DNA from: Salinisphaera sp.
GTDB taxonomy: Bacteria; Pseudomonadota; Gammaproteobacteria; Nevskiales; Salinisphaeraceae
Direction: 5' to 3'
Length of the DNA stretch: 56,397 nucleotides
Assembly (NCBI RefSeq): GCF_002729955.1
Contig: NZ_PBYA01000005.1
Span: 8,067 to 64,463 of the forward strand
Shown piece by piece: positions 56,182-56,397 of this stretch. Each line of letters starts with the position of its first letter. Within the stretch, counting starts at the first letter, position 1. Below the pieces are notes generated by a model that had not been told where the DNA came from, searched no databases, and saw only the letters and a program-made list of their open reading frames with translations. Position numbers and translations under genes: made by a program.

Positions 56182-56397
56182 CAGTACTGGAACGAGCTTG
56201 TCGTGCTCGACACGGGCATCATGGTGTGGATCCGGCCGCACACGCAGGGCGCGCCGCCGCAGGCGTGCGTCCTGCACACGGCGTCGCTCATCTACTCGAG
56301 CTCGGGCTGGCTGATGGTCGTGTACGGCGGCGCCTTTGACGAGGAGCCACTCGACCAGCTGTGGTGCGCTGGCGGCGCTCGACAGAAGCTTGCGCCC
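56182..56397 (+). CDS. Partial kelch-repeat protein of eukaryotic type, chimeric right edge
   Basis: Seventy-two codons are open without a stop up to the window edge. They read as kelch beta-propeller blades: YWNELVVLDTGIMVW, then PPQACVLHTASLIY, then WLMVVYGGAFDEEPLDQLW. The pattern of LDT, W, HTA and YGG is that of kelch proteins common in protists and animals. Codon use is GC-rich. It abuts the truncated lipoprotein gene at about 56180-56200 without any spacer, so a chimeric join in cloning or assembly is the likeliest cause; a real insertion cannot be ruled out. Confidence 0.7.

Overview
The window is about 56 kb of GC-rich DNA that reads as the chromosome of a gammaproteobacterium. The support is RsmJ (a gammaproteobacterial rRNA methyltransferase), a TPR-lipoprotein/YoaA/TsaB/YrdA operon, NnrS, TypA and UvrB, all with one uniform high-GC3 codon use. 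A marine or halophilic relative such as Salinisphaera would fit the TAXI-type TRAP system and the denitrification set, but that genus is only an inference.

Region 1 (1-3186) holds tRNA-Val(GAC), a small P-loop kinase-like gene, uvrB, and tRNA-Asn(GTT) with its own promoter and terminator. Region 2 (3390-12950) is a complete cbb3 oxidase locus, ccoNOQP-orf99-ccoGHIS-tauE/safE, followed by azurin. Region 3 (12962-22344) is the denitrification block. On the minus strand it runs nnrS-sirB2, then small ORF-norC-norB-norQ-norD, then nirK. A DUF3565-like gene converges on nirK. Four perfect TTGAT-N4-ATCAA palindromes, each about 41 bp before a good start point, sit in front of ccoN, nirK, the nor operon and nnrS. 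They point to one ANR/DNR (FNR-family) regulon. NirK has an extra N-terminal cupredoxin domain and NorC an extra C-terminal cytochrome c domain, so both enzymes seem to carry their own electron-entry module. No nar, nos or dnr gene lies in the window.

Region 4 (22406-31484) is a short-chain or keto-acid module: thiolase, a type-2 3-hydroxyacyl-CoA dehydrogenase-like SDR, a TAXI TRAP transporter (binding protein plus fused permease), a two-subunit CoA-transferase and an unknown permease, with an alkyltransferase-like DNA repair gene between. Region 5 (31531-40641) is mixed: proline iminopeptidase, a 254-bp MITE-like element with CTAG target duplications, a LOV-GGDEF blue-light diguanylate cyclase, an HSL-type esterase, an EF-hand protein, a PhoD-like phosphatase, an Nramp transporter and an MFS exporter.

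Region 6 (40966-56157) is mostly housekeeping and stress: TypA, a GNAT-nitrilase fusion, a class III sirtuin, an orphan ParA, NfeD plus slipin, PPK2, a NudL-type CoA pyrophosphatase, two small unknown proteins, transaldolase, RsmJ, YrdA, TsaB, YoaA and a TPR lipoprotein. The last ~215 bp (from about 56182) reads on the plus strand as a eukaryote-like kelch-repeat protein and cuts off the lipoprotein's start, so the right end is probably a chimeric join.
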